This document shows positions 1 through 6,559 of a DNA stretch of 7,440 nt, in pieces. The position numbers were made by a program, and so were the translations under genes. The DNA lies in the NCBI GenBank assembly GCA_913053915.1, contig CAJXGP010000086.1, positions 1-7,440 on the forward strand, given 5' to 3'. This stretch comes from an uncultured Ignavibacteriales bacterium (GTDB lineage Bacteria; Bacteroidota; Ignavibacteria; Ignavibacteriales; Ignavibacteriaceae). Numbering within the stretch: position 1 is the stretch's first letter; the number at the start of each line of letters is the position of its first letter. A model generated the notes under the pieces. It was not told the DNA's origin, did not search any database, and saw nothing but the letters and a program-made list of their open reading frames with translations.

Positions 1-52
1 TGGGAAATATGATGGGAAAATAATTTTTTTAATAGGAATTCCTTGATTCAAA

Positions 53-79
53 TTGGAAATGAAAAATGGATTGTATAAA
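53..79 (+). promoter_or_regulatory. Weak candidate promoter for the DsrE-like gene
   Basis: TTGGAA (53-58) and TATAAA (74-79) form a -35/-10 pair with a short 15-bp spacer in front of the gene at 98. The -10 is good but the spacing is not ideal, and AT-rich DNA gives such matches by chance. This is inference only. Confidence 0.22.
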
Positions 80-97
80 TAATTATTAAGGGAAAAC

Positions 98-451
98 ATG
101 AAGATACTTATTATCATTAATGATGCACCGTATGGAACCGAGAAAGCTTATAATGCACTACGAATGACAATGACTTTACAAAAGGAACACTCTGAAGTAG
201 AAGTTTACATCTTTCTGCTTGCCGACGCGGTTGGATGCGCTATTCCGAATCAAAAAACCCCGTCAGGTTATTACAATATTGAACGAATGCTAAAATCAGT
301 TATTAAAAGAGGTGCTAAGATAAAAGCATGCGGAAGATGTTCTGAAGCGAGGGGAATTTCAGAACTAAAACTTATTGAAGGAGTTGAAATAAGCAACATG
401 AAGGAGTTTTCCAATTGGACGGTTGAGGCAGATAAAGTTCTAACTTTTTAA
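98..451 (+). CDS. DsrE/DsrF-like family protein (sulfur-relay type)
   Basis: A 117-residue protein with the compact alpha/beta fold pattern of the DsrE/DsrF/YchN family. It opens with a hydrophobic strand (KILIIIND), followed by a G-T-E-K-A-Y-N-A-L-R helix (13-22) and a second strand (VEVYIFLLADAVGC, 34-47). A cysteine pair lies in CGRCSEARG (Cys78, Cys81), and another cysteine is at 47. Members of this family carry persulfide sulfur on a conserved cysteine or act as small cytoplasmic oligomers in sulfur transfer; the exact partner cannot be read here. The CGxC-ARG motif is typical of a widespread uncharacterised DsrE branch. The ATG at 98 has an AAGGGA ribosome site five bases upstream. It sits just before an OsmC-like gene, which supports a thiol or sulfur-stress role by inference. 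The family call is firm; the function is not. Confidence 0.85.
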   Translation: MKILIIINDAPYGTEKAYNALRMTMTLQKEHSEVEVYIFLLADAVGCAIPNQKTPSGYYNIERMLKSVIKRGAKIKACGRCSEARGISELKLIEGVEISNMKEFSNWTVEADKVLTF

Positions 452-468
452 TACTAAATTTAACTATT

Positions 469-495
469 TATAATGATTTTTAAATGATATCATTT
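469..495 (+). promoter_or_regulatory. TATAAT box and 14-bp perfect palindrome before the OsmC-like gene
   Basis: A consensus TATAAT lies at 469-474. A perfect palindrome, AAATGATATCATTT, lies at 482-495, where transcription would begin. The -35 region is poor. The position fits an operator for a dimeric repressor of the OsmC-like gene. The same bases could form a small hairpin (AAATG/CATTT, loop ATAT) followed by a T run, so a weak terminator of the upstream gene is an alternative. Confidence 0.4.
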
Positions 496-559
496 TTTAT
501 TAGAAATATTACATAGGTAAGTTCTAAAATTACAAATAACAATAAAAAAGGAGTTACAA

Positions 560-1084
560 ATGAGAATCAATAATGTAGATGTTCAACAAGTGAAAGCTTT
601 TGAAGAGAAAATTAAAAATGATCCTTCGTCAGCTAAGAAAACTCAGGTAATTAAGGGGGAATGGATTGCAACAGATGGTGAAGTTCAATTTCAATCCAGC
701 ATTGAATTTGAAGGAGGTGAAACTGTTTTTAAAGTAGATAATCCTACTTTTATGGGCGGGAGCGGTAAACTACCCGGTCCGTTGCATTATTGCTTTTTCG
801 GACTTGCTTCATGTTATACCGGTACTTTTGCAACTATGGCGGCTATGTTGGGTATTCAAGTGAAAAAACTTACAACCCGTGTAGAAGCCGATGTAAATTT
901 TTCACGTGTTTTTGGACTGGGAGATGAGCCGGTTATAGAAGAAGTACGGGTAATTCTTCGTGTTGAAAGTGAAGCATCTGAAGAGAAAATTAAAGAAGCC
1001 GAAAAGTTAGCTTTAGAACGTTGCCCGGTAGTATTTACTTTGAGAAATCCGGTTAAATTAGTACCGAAGATCGAAATCGTATGA
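560..1084 (+). CDS. OsmC/Ohr family protein
   Basis: A 174-residue protein of the OsmC/Ohr superfamily, cytoplasmic thiol-dependent enzymes that reduce organic hydroperoxides or related substrates. Two separated cysteines match the family pattern: Cys85 in FFGLASCYTGTFA at the start of the central helix, and Cys155 in ERCPVVFTL. An extra cysteine lies at 78. The loop FMGGSGKLPGPLHY (64-77) precedes the helix, as in family members that hold the substrate there. The N-terminal 30 residues are a charged extension longer than in classical Ohr (about 140 residues), so this is an OsmC-like branch rather than Ohr proper. The ATG has a strong AAGGAG six bases upstream. It has its own candidate promoter and palindrome, and lies between DsrE-like and SHOCT genes. 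Peroxidase activity is inferred from the cysteines; the natural substrate is unknown. Confidence 0.88.
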   Translation: MRINNVDVQQVKAFEEKIKNDPSSAKKTQVIKGEWIATDGEVQFQSSIEFEGGETVFKVDNPTFMGGSGKLPGPLHYCFFGLASCYTGTFATMAAMLGIQVKKLTTRVEADVNFSRVFGLGDEPVIEEVRVILRVESEASEEKIKEAEKLALERCPVVFTLRNPVKLVPKIEIV

Positions 1085-1155
1085 ATTTGAAATTTTTAAA
1101 CAATTTTTAAATAAACTATTAAATTTAGCGGAAAGATAAAAGAGGAAAATAAATT

Positions 1156-1389
1156 ATGATGGACGGTATGGGTTGGGGCGGTATGTGGTTCGGTTGGATT
1201 TTTTGGCTGGTAATCCTCGGCTTTATTATCTGGGGTGTCGTATCGGTAGTCAACAATAACCGGGGATATGACCGGCAACATTATATGCCTCCCGGCGAAA
1301 GTGCTTTGGATATCTTAAAAAAGCGCTATGCCCGCGGCGAGATCAATAAGGAACAGTTTGAACAAATTAAAAGAGATATAAATTCATGA
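1156..1389 (+). CDS. Small membrane protein with SHOCT domain
   Basis: A 77-residue protein. Residues 1-13 are rich in Met, Gly and Trp (MMDGMGWGGMWFG). One hydrophobic segment follows at about 12-33, then a short polar linker, and the C-terminus (about 49-75) is a clear SHOCT domain: ALDILKKRYARGEINKEQFEQIKRDI. SHOCT domains are short helical oligomerisation or interaction modules usually placed at the end of proteins. Small Met/Gly-rich TM-SHOCT proteins are common in anaerobes and are sometimes found near metal or redox genes; their role is not established. An AGAGGA site lies nine bases before the ATG; a second ATG follows directly and could also serve. It is 71 bases downstream of the OsmC-like gene with no clear terminator between, so joint transcription is possible. 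Confidence 0.82.
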   Translation: MMDGMGWGGMWFGWIFWLVILGFIIWGVVSVVNNNRGYDRQHYMPPGESALDILKKRYARGEINKEQFEQIKRDINS

Positions 1390-1405
1390 TTCATTTTAAA
1401 TCCCG

Positions 1406-1435
1406 TTGAAAAACAACTTACATCCCCATTAAAAT
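1406..1435 (+). promoter_or_regulatory. Candidate promoter for the nucleoside phosphorylase gene
   Basis: TTGAAA (1406-1411), an 18-bp spacer and TAAAAT (1430-1435) make a reasonable sigma-70-type pair about 38 bases before the TTG start at 1474. It is seen by eye only, in an AT-rich gap. Confidence 0.33.
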
Positions 1436-1473
1436 ATAAAATATATAAAGGTTAATAGACGAAAATTAATTTA

Positions 1474-2262
1474 TTGGAAAATAGTATAGAAATAATCAAA
1501 CATAAAAATTACAATGAGCCGTCGGTATTCTCGCCGGAAAATCTTTTACGGGAGGCACGCAGGCAAAAATCAATTAAAAATTGCGGAGCGCCGAAAATAT
1601 GTGTTTTAGATCCGGACGGAGATATTGTGAAATATCTATTAAAAGAAAATCGTGCGGTATTAAATAAATGCTGGGCTTGTTACCATACGGTTCTTTATAA
1701 TTTCAAATTAAATAATATTGAATTTGGAATTATCGGGTGTGCCGTCGGAGGCTCTTTTGCAGTCTTGTTAGCCGAGCAATTGTTTGTATCCGGCTGTTCG
1801 TTGCTTATCAGCATTACCTCTTCCGGTTTAATAACACATCCTAAAAAAGATACACATTATATCTTAATAAAAAAAGCCTTAAGAGATGAAGGTACAAGCT
1901 ATCATTATTTACCGCCGGATATAGAATCTAAAATCAATCCTAGAATCTTAAAAGAATTATCCCCGCTGTTCAGAAAAAGAGAGCTGAATATAGAACCGGG
2001 GGATTCATGGACTACGGATGCGCCGTATCGTGAAACTCAAACTGCAATAAAATATGCTGAAAAGAAAAAAATAAATGCCGTAGAAATGGAAGCGGCGTCA
2101 TTATATGCATTTGCAAAAGCAAAAAATAAAAATGTAGTTTGTTTTGCACATTTAACCAACACAATGGCTCAACATGAAGGCGATTTTGAAAAAGGTATTG
2201 AAAACGGCAGTGTAGATTCACTTAGGATCATTTATAATACTGCAAAAACTTTAATCACTTAG
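1474..2262 (+). CDS. Nucleoside phosphorylase, PNP/UDP superfamily
   Basis: A 262-residue protein of the purine/uridine phosphorylase superfamily, which cleaves nucleosides with phosphate to a base and ribose-1-phosphate in salvage. Visible marks are a glycine-rich segment VGGSFAVLLAEQL (91-103), the strand SITSSGLI (113-120) that corresponds to the phosphate/base-binding region, GDSWTTDAPYRET (176-188), and the diagnostic ribose-binding helix VEMEAASLYAFAK (203-215). WTTDAPYRET marks a less-studied branch, so purine versus pyrimidine preference cannot be told. The start is TTG at 1474: an in-frame TAG stands at 1456 and the first in-frame ATG lies far inside the signature helix. The ribosome site is weak (AAAGG lies over 20 bases upstream), which suggests low or special initiation. 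No partner gene adjoins it; a transposase remnant follows. Confidence 0.83.
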   Translation: MENSIEIIKHKNYNEPSVFSPENLLREARRQKSIKNCGAPKICVLDPDGDIVKYLLKENRAVLNKCWACYHTVLYNFKLNNIEFGIIGCAVGGSFAVLLAEQLFVSGCSLLISITSSGLITHPKKDTHYILIKKALRDEGTSYHYLPPDIESKINPRILKELSPLFRKRELNIEPGDSWTTDAPYRETQTAIKYAEKKKINAVEMEAASLYAFAKAKNKNVVCFAHLTNTMAQHEGDFEKGIENGSVDSLRIIYNTAKTLIT

Positions 2263-2293
2263 TCCCGGAATTAAACGCAAAAAGGTAAAATAA

Positions 2294-2542
2294 TTAACCC
2301 TACAACGCAACTTGGTTTTTTTACCATTTTTGAAAGAAACATATAAAAACAAAGTTGAAATGATCTTAGCACTAAATGACTTTCCTATTCATTATATGCT
2401 CTTTAGAAGACTTGAAGGAGTTAAAAAAGAGCTAAATGTTAAAACTCCTTTTAATGCTTTGAGAAAATGGTATGAATTGAAACCGGAATTTTTTAATCAA
2501 AATCCTTCGGATTTTAAAAATAAATTATTTACTTTGGAGTAA
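2294..2542 (+). pseudogene. 3' remnant of a probable DDE transposase/integrase
   Basis: The open frame runs from just after a TAA at 2291 to a TAA at 2540-2542, about 82 codons, with only a TTG (2312) as possible start and no ribosome site. The C-terminal text LNVKTPFNALRKWYELKPEFF resembles the tail after the catalytic domain in some integrase-core transposases, where a K-T-P-F/Y-x-A segment is followed by a W-Y-x-x-K-P-E-x-F helix. No catalytic Asp or Glu region, upstream half or left inverted repeat is present, so if the family is right this is a dead 3' end. The call rests on remembered family pattern and is moderate; a small unknown protein is the alternative. Confidence 0.45.
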
Positions 2543-2547
2543 AATTA

Positions 2548-2579
2548 TTTCACAAGTTTTCCTAAACAATCTTGTGAAA
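2548..2579. repeat. Perfect 9-bp inverted repeat after the transposase remnant
   Basis: TTTCACAAG (2548-2556) and CTTGTGAAA (2571-2579) are exact reverse complements separated by 14 bases. It lies six bases after the remnant's stop and about 37 bases before the phosphoesterase ATG. It could be a relic of the element's end, an operator, or a hairpin terminator; no T run follows directly, so a classical intrinsic terminator is the weakest option. Confidence 0.55.
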
Positions 2580-2615
2580 CTTGACAATTTAACATTCATT
2601 TTTTTTGAGGAAATC

Positions 2616-3596
2616 ATGAAAAGCATTTTAATTGTTACACTAATTCTATTTTTATCTTTGGGCTTAACACTATCTCCAAAAGACACATCGCACAAACAAT
2701 CAATAAAACTTCCCGTGTATAGTCATATCGTAATTGTAATTGAAGAGAATAAAGACTATGATCAAATTATTGGGAACGCTGCCGCACCATATATAAATAA
2801 TGTTTTAAAAAAAGAGGGTGCAAACCTTACGCGCATGTATGCGGAAGAACATTTTAGCGAAGGTAATTATTTTTGGCTTCTTTCCGGCAATGATCAAGGC
2901 GTAGGACATTTTGATGTTACTCCGACAAGAATAAATAATAAAAATTATCCTTTTAAAACTTGCAATCTTGGCGAACAATTAATTAAGAAGGGTTATACCT
3001 TTAAAGGTTACTCTGAAAGCCTGCCGGCAATTGGGGATACTATTTCTAGAGCCGGTTATTATGCAAGGAAACATGTCCCATGGGTAAGTTTTGCAAATAT
3101 TCCAAACGGCAAAAATATTGATTCGTCTTCCAATCTTCAGTTTAAACAATTTCCTAAAGACTTTAATAAACTGCCGACAGTGAGTTTTGTAATTCCAAAT
3201 CTCATTCACGACATGCACAATGGGAAACCGCCTAAAAGTATTAAAGACGGAGATAAGTGGCTTAAAAAAAATTTGAACAATTATTATCAATGGGCAAAGA
3301 CGCATAATAGTCTTTTAATAATTACTTTTGACGAAAATTCGGATAAGGCACATTACTCGGGTTTTACAGATCCGGCAAGTAAAAATCATTCTATTCGAAA
3401 TAGGATACCTACTATAATTGCCGGCGCCCATGTTAAGCCCGGTAATTATGCGGAAGGAAAAGGTGTTACACATGTTAACATCCTGCATACTATTGAAGCA
3501 ATGTATGGTTTACAAATGTGCGGATATCAGCAGGCAAATGCGCTTAAATTCGGAATTTCAAACAATTATATAATTAAAGACATTTTCACTAAGTAA
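2616..3596 (+). CDS. Secreted phosphoesterase, AcpA/SapM type (PF04185 family)
   Basis: A 326-residue exported phosphatase of the alkaline-phosphatase-like phosphoesterase family that includes Francisella AcpA, phospholipases C and mycobacterial SapM. A signal peptide covers about residues 1-20 (MKSILIVTLILFLSLGLTLS) with no lipobox cysteine. The family motifs appear in order: VIEENKDYDQIIG (41-53), with Glu/Asn as metal ligands; HFSEGNYFWLLSG (79-91), nucleophile region; GYSESLP (131-137); RKHVPW (151-156); IPNLIHDMHNG (193-203); TFDEN (237-241); and VTHVNILHTIEAMYGL (284-299). It looks full length. I chose ATG 2616, preceded by GAGG with a five-base gap, over the upstream GTG at 2574, which lies inside an inverted repeat and would put charged residues before the signal peptide. 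A phosphate-scavenging or lipid-phosphate role in the periplasm or outside the cell is inferred; the substrate is unknown. Confidence 0.88.
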   Translation: MKSILIVTLILFLSLGLTLSPKDTSHKQSIKLPVYSHIVIVIEENKDYDQIIGNAAAPYINNVLKKEGANLTRMYAEEHFSEGNYFWLLSGNDQGVGHFDVTPTRINNKNYPFKTCNLGEQLIKKGYTFKGYSESLPAIGDTISRAGYYARKHVPWVSFANIPNGKNIDSSSNLQFKQFPKDFNKLPTVSFVIPNLIHDMHNGKPPKSIKDGDKWLKKNLNNYYQWAKTHNSLLIITFDENSDKAHYSGFTDPASKNHSIRNRIPTIIAGAHVKPGNYAEGKGVTHVNILHTIEAMYGLQMCGYQQANALKFGISNNYIIKDIFTK

Positions 3597-3636
3597 ATTT
3601 TGAATTATGATTAATTCAGGTAAGTAATTACGGAAG

Positions 3637-3652
3637 ACTGGTTTTAAACAGA
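3637..3652 (+). repeat. Short sequence shared with the composition boundary (left copy)
   Basis: ACTGGTTTTAAACAGA here resembles ACTGTCTTAAACAGA at 6550-6564, allowing one gap and one mismatch. The two copies bracket the restriction-modification region. The match is short and was found by eye, so chance is a real option. Confidence 0.25.
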
Positions 3653-3705
3653 ACTGAAAAAAACAAATCAGCATATTTTGAAATAATATTTCGCTTTAAG
3701 GCAAA

Positions 3706-4305
3706 ATAACGGCACTATCAAAAGTACAAATAGAATTAGTAGAGAATACCATAAGAACAAGTTTAAGAAATAGATTTGAAACTTATAATCCGGAACCGGT
3801 AGTTATGCCGTTTCATACAAGACTTTTGAGGAAAGATAAACTTGCATTTTACTCTTTTATACATTCACTAAATACAAATTTAGGCACAATAATTTTTGAA
3901 TCGGTAGCAGTTGCCTTAGCTTCAACACATTTTAAAGTTGCTGAAAGACAAACTGAATCCGGCACTCAAATAAGCACAAAAGCTCAATTTGAAATTCAAA
4001 AGATTATGGATAATTTAACTTCTACAACAATAAAACCGGACAAAGAACAAGAAATTGAGATTATTAGAAAAGTATGTCAAGCCGGTGAAATGCGAACAGT
4101 AAAACCGACAAAAGTTGATGTTTACCTTGAAAGTAATGATAATGAAATATACTTAATCGACAGCAAAACCAAACAAAGGTGATTTTAAGGAATTTAAAAG
4201 AACTCTCTTGGTGGCAAAGAAGCTTATGATGATTTGTTAGATTGTTTTGAGTATGTTGGAATTGAAATACGTGTAGAAGTTGAGCGTAATGCTAAAGAAC
4301 GATAG
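3706..4305 (+). pseudogene. TdeIII/MjaII-type restriction endonuclease, inactivated
   Basis: The reading frame matches, from memory, the TdeIII/MjaII type II endonuclease family (reported site GGNCC). The first part (3706-4182) carries the family text RNRFETYNPEPVVMPFHTRLL, FYSFIHSLNTNLGT and IRKVCQAGEMR, then the PD-(D/E)xK-like core VDVYL...LIDSK at 4115-4167. Three lesions are visible. The expected start is ATA (3706), with no ATG, GTG or TTG between the upstream stop (3697) and ATG 3805. The frame ends early at TGA 4180, while a +1 shift continues as KPNKGDFKEFKRTL (4166-4207). Then the frame jumps again to LGGKEAYDDLLDCFEYVGIEIR, ending at TAG 4303, with the intervening family segment missing. 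The piece from ATG 3805 (125 residues) lacks the N- and C-terminal parts and is unlikely to work. It lies upstream of two adenine methylases on the same strand. Confidence 0.78.
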
Positions 4306-4479
4306 GTAAAAATAAAAATTTTGTTAGCAAGAGAAAGGAAACCTAATCCACTAATAGCATATTTGAATTTTGCTCGTGCCCCACAAAATGAAAGGAGCTT
4401 TTTCCCAATGCTGAAAAAAAATTAAAAAATTGTATTCAAAACGGAATTTATTTATTTTTTTGTCAAAAATTGTCAAATT
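4306..4479 (+). other. Gap between endonuclease remnant and methylase gene
   Basis: 174 bases with no recognisable gene. A short frame from TTG 4321 to TAA 4425 (34 codons, containing LNFARAPQNERSFFP) resembles nothing I know and has no ribosome site. The AT-rich end (4430-4479) contains a weak promoter candidate, TTGTAT (4430) with TATTTT (4453) at 17-bp spacing, and the tandem boxes listed separately. Confidence 0.5.
4460..4479 (+). promoter_or_regulatory. Two tandem 10-bp boxes directly before the XRE-methylase start
   Basis: TTGTCAAAAA (4460-4469) and TTGTCAAATT (4470-4479) repeat with a period of one helical turn and end at the base before the ATG at 4480. Two same-face boxes overlapping the start region are a plausible binding site for the HTH domain encoded by the gene itself, giving autorepression. 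No classical ribosome site is present here. Confidence 0.45.
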
Positions 4480-5823
4480 ATGTTGGAAACTTTAATATCA
4501 ATAGGTAAAATTTTAAAAGAAATAAGAGAAGAGCAAAATTTAATGTTACAAAATGTTGCCAAACAAACAGATATAAATTTTACTTTATTGAGCAGAATAG
4601 AAACAGGAAAGAGACTTCCAACAAAGGAACAAATAAAGAAATTAGCTTCTTTTTATAAATACAATAAAACCGAATTATTAAAAATACTAATAAGCGATAA
4701 AATTTTTGATGAAGTTAAAGAATACGACAAAACGGATATTAGTATTGAAGCACTTCAATTAGCCGAAGAAAAAATTAAATATCACTATTCATTATTTCCC
4801 GACTTTGAAATTGAAAACAATATAAAATTAGAGAGCCGGAGATTCATTGGCAATAAAGCCAAGTTAACGGAATGGATAATGAATATCATTGAAAAAGAAA
4901 CTGATACAGCAGGAACATTTATTGATATTTTTGCAGGAACAGCGAGTGTTTCAAAAGTGGCAATGAAAAAATTTAATAAAATAATAATCAACGATATTTT
5001 ATATTCAAACAATATTATATACAAAGCTTTTTTTAAACCACAGAATTGGGATAAACAAAAACTAAGAGAAATATTATCATTTTATAATTCATTAAATTCT
5101 AATAAAATACCCGAAAACTATTTTTCAGAAAATTTTGGTAATAAATTTTTTGAAAATAATATTGCAAAAAAAATAGGATATATTAGGGAAGATTTGGAGA
5201 AAAGGAAAAGCGAATTAAATGAAAAGGAATATAGTATTTTATTGGTATCGTTAATTTATAGCATAGATAAAGTGGCGAATACAGTTGGACATTTTGATGC
5301 TTATATTAAAAAGCCCATTAGAAGGAAACATTTTGATATTAAATTAATTGAAACCGTAGATTTTAATGATATTCAAATTTACAGAGAGGATGCTAATATT
5401 CTTGCAAGAAAAATAAAAGGAGATATTGCTTATGTTGATCCACCCTATAATTCAAGACAATATAGCCGATTTTATCATATTTACGAGACATTAGTAAAAT
5501 GGGATAAGCCAAAATTATATGGCGTAGCACTTAAACCCAAACCGGAGAATATGAGTAAATATTGCACAGTAAAAGCAAAAGATACATTTAAAGATTTAGT
5601 CGAAAATTTAGATGTTAAATATCTTGCTGTTTCATATAATAACACATATAAATCCAAAAGTAAATCTTCTAAAAACAAGATAAAATTAGAAGAAATTATT
5701 GAAATTTTAAATCATATAGGGGAAACAAAAATATTTGAACAAAATCATAAATTCTTTAATACAGGAAAAACGGATTTTCAAAATCATAAGGAATTTTTAT
5801 TTTTAACAAAAAAATATGAATAA
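4480..5823 (+). CDS. XRE helix-turn-helix fused to D12-class adenine-N6 DNA methyltransferase
   Basis: A 447-residue fusion. Residues about 7-67 form an XRE/Cro HTH (GKILKEIREEQNLMLQNVAKQTDIN then LLSRIETGKRLPT). A linker follows, then a complete D12-class N6-adenine methyltransferase: motif X RRFIGNK (120-126), motif I FIDIFAGTASVS (147-158) for AdoMet binding, IIINDI (168-173), catalytic motif IV DPPYNSRQY (320-328) and LAVSYNN (382-388). DPPYNSRQY is the form I associate with M.NlaIII/FokI-like methylases. The recognition site cannot be read. The HTH probably represses the enzyme's own promoter, as known for some HTH-bearing methylases; the tandem boxes just upstream support this. The stop overlaps the next methylase gene by eight bases, so the two are translated together. 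It seems intact, with very low GC, as expected of acquired defence genes. Confidence 0.88.
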   Translation: MLETLISIGKILKEIREEQNLMLQNVAKQTDINFTLLSRIETGKRLPTKEQIKKLASFYKYNKTELLKILISDKIFDEVKEYDKTDISIEALQLAEEKIKYHYSLFPDFEIENNIKLESRRFIGNKAKLTEWIMNIIEKETDTAGTFIDIFAGTASVSKVAMKKFNKIIINDILYSNNIIYKAFFKPQNWDKQKLREILSFYNSLNSNKIPENYFSENFGNKFFENNIAKKIGYIREDLEKRKSELNEKEYSILLVSLIYSIDKVANTVGHFDAYIKKPIRRKHFDIKLIETVDFNDIQIYREDANILARKIKGDIAYVDPPYNSRQYSRFYHIYETLVKWDKPKLYGVALKPKPENMSKYCTVKAKDTFKDLVENLDVKYLAVSYNNTYKSKSKSSKNKIKLEEIIEILNHIGETKIFEQNHKFFNTGKTDFQNHKEFLFLTKKYE

Positions 5824-6559
5824 AACAAAAACATATCGTTCTCCTTTGTTTTATGTAGGTGATAAATATAAACTTTATCCGAAGGTAAGCAAATATTTTC
5901 CCTGTCAAATTAATAAATTTATTGAACCATTTACTGGTGGAGGCTCTGTATTTCTAAATGTCTCCGCAAAAAAATATTTACTTAATGATATCGATACCAA
6001 TGTGATAAATATTCACAATTTTTTAATTGAAAGTGCACAAAATCCCAAAAAAATTTTTGATGAAATTTTGGAAAAGATTAAAAAATATAATTTATCACAC
6101 TCGTATATTAAAAATATTGTGCCGCAATCACTTAAAAATGAGTGGAAAAAAACTTATTATGCAAAATTCAACAAAGAAGGTTTTAATAAACTAAAAAAAG
6201 ATTTCAATAAAAGTAAAGAAAAAAACATACTTGATATGTATCTTTTATTGATTTACGGTTTTAACAGAATGTTACGCTTTAATTCAAAAGGCGAATATAA
6301 TTTGCCCGTTGGAAATGTAGATTTTAATAGAAATGTTTACAATTCACTTCTTGATTATTTTGCTCTAATTAGAAATAGGGATATTCAATTTTTTAATTTA
6401 GATTTTATTAATTTTATTAAACAAATAGACTTCGAAGAAAATGATTTCGTTTATTTGGACCCTCCCTATTTAATAACATTTAGTGAATACAATAAATTAT
6501 GGAATAAAGAAACAGAACAAAACAATGAAAAGAGGATTAGATTAAAACAACTGTCTTAA
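5816..6559 (+). pseudogene. Dam/DpnM-like D12 adenine methyltransferase, C-terminus cut off
   Basis: An adenine-N6 methyltransferase of the Dam/DpnM type. It has motif X FYVGDK (12-17), motif I FIEPFTGGG (35-43), LLNDID (55-60), the Dam-like FNSKGEYNLPVGN segment (155-167) and catalytic DPPY (215-218). Family members usually run about 70-85 residues beyond DPPY; here only 29 follow. The last conserved text is FSEYNKLWNKETEQ (222-235), then NNEKRIRLKQLS, which resembles no family tail, and TAA at 6557-6559. The truncation coincides with the change to GC-richer DNA. Activity is doubtful because the later motifs that complete the fold are missing. Its ATG lies inside the end of the upstream methylase gene (eight-base overlap), which indicates a two-methylase operon, as in systems that methylate the two strands of an asymmetric site separately. 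The endonuclease of that system is not in the window. Confidence 0.8.

Noticed and set aside
2..46. Open frame at the left edge ending in TGA, possible tail of an upstream gene
   Set aside because: Only 14 codons are visible and nothing in them is recognisable.
1096..1281. - strand frame across the SHOCT gene start
   Set aside because: Overlaps a gene with a recognised domain and ribosome site; composition typical of a shadow frame.
2581..2590. TTGACAATTT: consensus -35, and reverse complement of part of the boxes at 4460-4479
   Set aside because: No -10 at 16-18 bases; the 10-base match to the boxes is likely chance in AT-rich DNA.
2574..2615. Longer phosphoesterase starting at GTG 2574
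   Set aside because: It would add 14 residues before a clear signal peptide, starts within an inverted repeat, and lacks a ribosome site; ATG 2616 has GAGG at good spacing.
2979..3305. 108-codon frame on the - strand inside the phosphoesterase gene
   Set aside because: Complement shadow of a well-supported gene, with no family resemblance.
3805..4182. Intact 125-residue protein from ATG 3805
   Set aside because: Conserved family text continues upstream of this ATG and, in shifted frames, after the stop, so this is part of a broken gene.
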